Assembly (NCBI GenBank): GCA_044450785.1
Contig: JBIOJM010000391.1
Location: 1 to 9,039 of the forward strand
Length of the DNA: 9,039 bases
Direction of reading: 5' to 3'
Source of the DNA: JBIOJM01 sp044450785
Lineage (GTDB): Bacteria > Planctomycetota > Planctomycetia > Isosphaerales > Isosphaeraceae
Positions 8,646-9,039 of the stretch are shown piece after piece (position 1 is the first letter of the stretch; each line of letters opens with the position of its first letter). A model generated the notes under the pieces. That model was not told the DNA's origin and made no database searches. It saw only the letters and a list, made by a program, of their open reading frames with translations. The position numbers and the translations under genes were made by a program.

Positions 8646-8667
8646 GAATTGCCCGCGAGGGCGGTTC
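8646..8667 (+). promoter_or_regulatory. Hairpin with GCGA tetraloop upstream of the antitoxin gene
   Basis: GAATTGCCC (8646-8654) pairs with GGGCGGTTC (8659-8667) across nine positions, two of them G-U, closing a GCGA loop of the stable GNRA class. The G-U pairs mean the structure is more stable as + strand RNA than as minus-strand RNA. It could end acs transcription or lie in the leader or operator region of the toxin-antitoxin pair. Found by eye. Confidence 0.3.
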
Positions 8668-8718
8668 CAGGATACGATAGCGAAGATGCTGAACCCGAGC
8701 ATTGAGACGAGACGACCG

Positions 8719-8976
8719 ATGACCATTACCATTGACCTCGGCCCTGAGGAAGGGAGTAAGCTCCTCGAACGTGCGGCCCAGAGCGGCCAGGATGTTACGG
8801 CGTACGTCCACCGGCTCATTGCGCGGGACATTCAGGGGGTGGACGAGACCCTCGCTCCCTTCCGCCGCCAAATCGAACAGAGCGGCTTGTCCGATACGGA
8901 CCTGCAAGCCTTTTTCGAGGAAGTCCGAGAAGAGGTCTGGCAGGAGAAGCACGGCAAGGCGAGCGAGGCGTCGTGA
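8719..8976 (+). CDS. Ribbon-helix-helix-like antitoxin of a PIN toxin pair
   Basis: This small protein (85 residues) is probably the antitoxin partner of the PIN-domain toxin that follows. Residues 1-38 fit a ribbon-helix-helix DNA-binding unit: a strand TITIDL, a helix EEGSKLLERAAQSG, and a second helix DVTAYVHRLIARD. Residues 40-85 are acidic and helical (DLQAFFEEVREEVW at 61-74), as expected for a segment that wraps the toxin. Antitoxins of this kind usually repress their own operon as dimers. The frame is open to an ATG at 8686, which would add MLNPSIETRRP; neither start has a strong ribosome-binding site. I chose 8719 because MTITIDL is the typical N-terminus. The stop codon overlaps the toxin start by four bases (GTGA), pointing to translational coupling. 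Confidence 0.72.
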   Translation: MTITIDLGPEEGSKLLERAAQSGQDVTAYVHRLIARDIQGVDETLAPFRRQIEQSGLSDTDLQAFFEEVREEVWQEKHGKASEAS

Positions 8977-9039
8977 CGAGGATTGTCTTTGACTGCATGG
9001 TGTACTTGCAGGCCGCGGCCCGCACGACCGGGCCCGCCG
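8973..9039 (+). CDS. PIN-domain toxin, N-terminal fragment (runs off the window)
   Basis: A GTG at 8973, overlapping the antitoxin stop, opens a frame that continues to the window edge and shows 22 residues. It begins VTRIVFDCMVYLQAAARTTG. A short beta strand ending in Asp7, followed by Cys-Met-Val, is the start of the PIN fold seen in putative toxin-antitoxin toxins of the PIN family; Asp7 would be the first metal-binding acid of the ribonuclease site. GAGG lies just upstream at a suitable distance. The other catalytic acids are outside the window, so activity cannot be judged. Confidence 0.65.
   Translation, partial: MTRIVFDCMVYLQAAARTTGPA

Overview
This window looks like chromosomal DNA from a GC-rich, Gram-negative-type bacterium. 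The most likely source is a planctomycete, perhaps of the Isosphaera/Singulisphaera kind. That is inferred from three things: a lipoprotein-type thioredoxin with a long helical region, a Uma2-family gene, and a PIN toxin/antitoxin pair of a type I associate with planctomycetes and cyanobacteria. No rRNA or other taxonomic marker is present. Coding is dense and mostly on the + strand. I see no insertion sequence, phage gene, CRISPR array or tRNA.

Layout. Positions 1-20 may hold the first codons of a minus-strand gene that leaves the window. Positions 73-102 form a classical intrinsic terminator reading on the minus strand, followed (in minus-strand order, upstream of it) by about 220 bases of hairpin-rich non-coding DNA. 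Positions 325-1584 (minus) encode a predicted lipoprotein with a C-terminal TlpA/thioredoxin domain. Positions 1585-1911 are a divergent intergenic region with a candidate promoter for the next operon. Positions 1912-5099 hold dxr (DXP reductoisomerase, MEP isoprenoid pathway) and an enlarged rseP-type site-2 protease with three PDZ-like modules; the two overlap by 13 bases. A fourfold AAGGATG tandem repeat follows, then an unassigned 240-residue protein (5174-5896). After a candidate extended -10 promoter come a Uma2-family nuclease-like protein (5982-6575) and acs, acetyl-CoA synthetase (6591-8561), 15 bases apart. The window ends in a toxin-antitoxin pair: a ribbon-helix-helix-like antitoxin (8719-8976) overlapping by 4 bases the start of a PIN-domain toxin that runs off the right edge.

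How the genes fit together. dxr and rseP are a conserved bacterial neighbourhood linking isoprenoid-precursor supply and envelope proteolysis. The thioredoxin lipoprotein is also an envelope protein but is transcribed divergently. Acs feeds acetate into acetyl-CoA, and its link to the Uma2 gene is positional only. I found no convincing undescribed multi-gene system. The items most worth a second look are the three-PDZ protease, the unassigned His/Trp-rich protein, and the structured gap ending in the terminator at the left.
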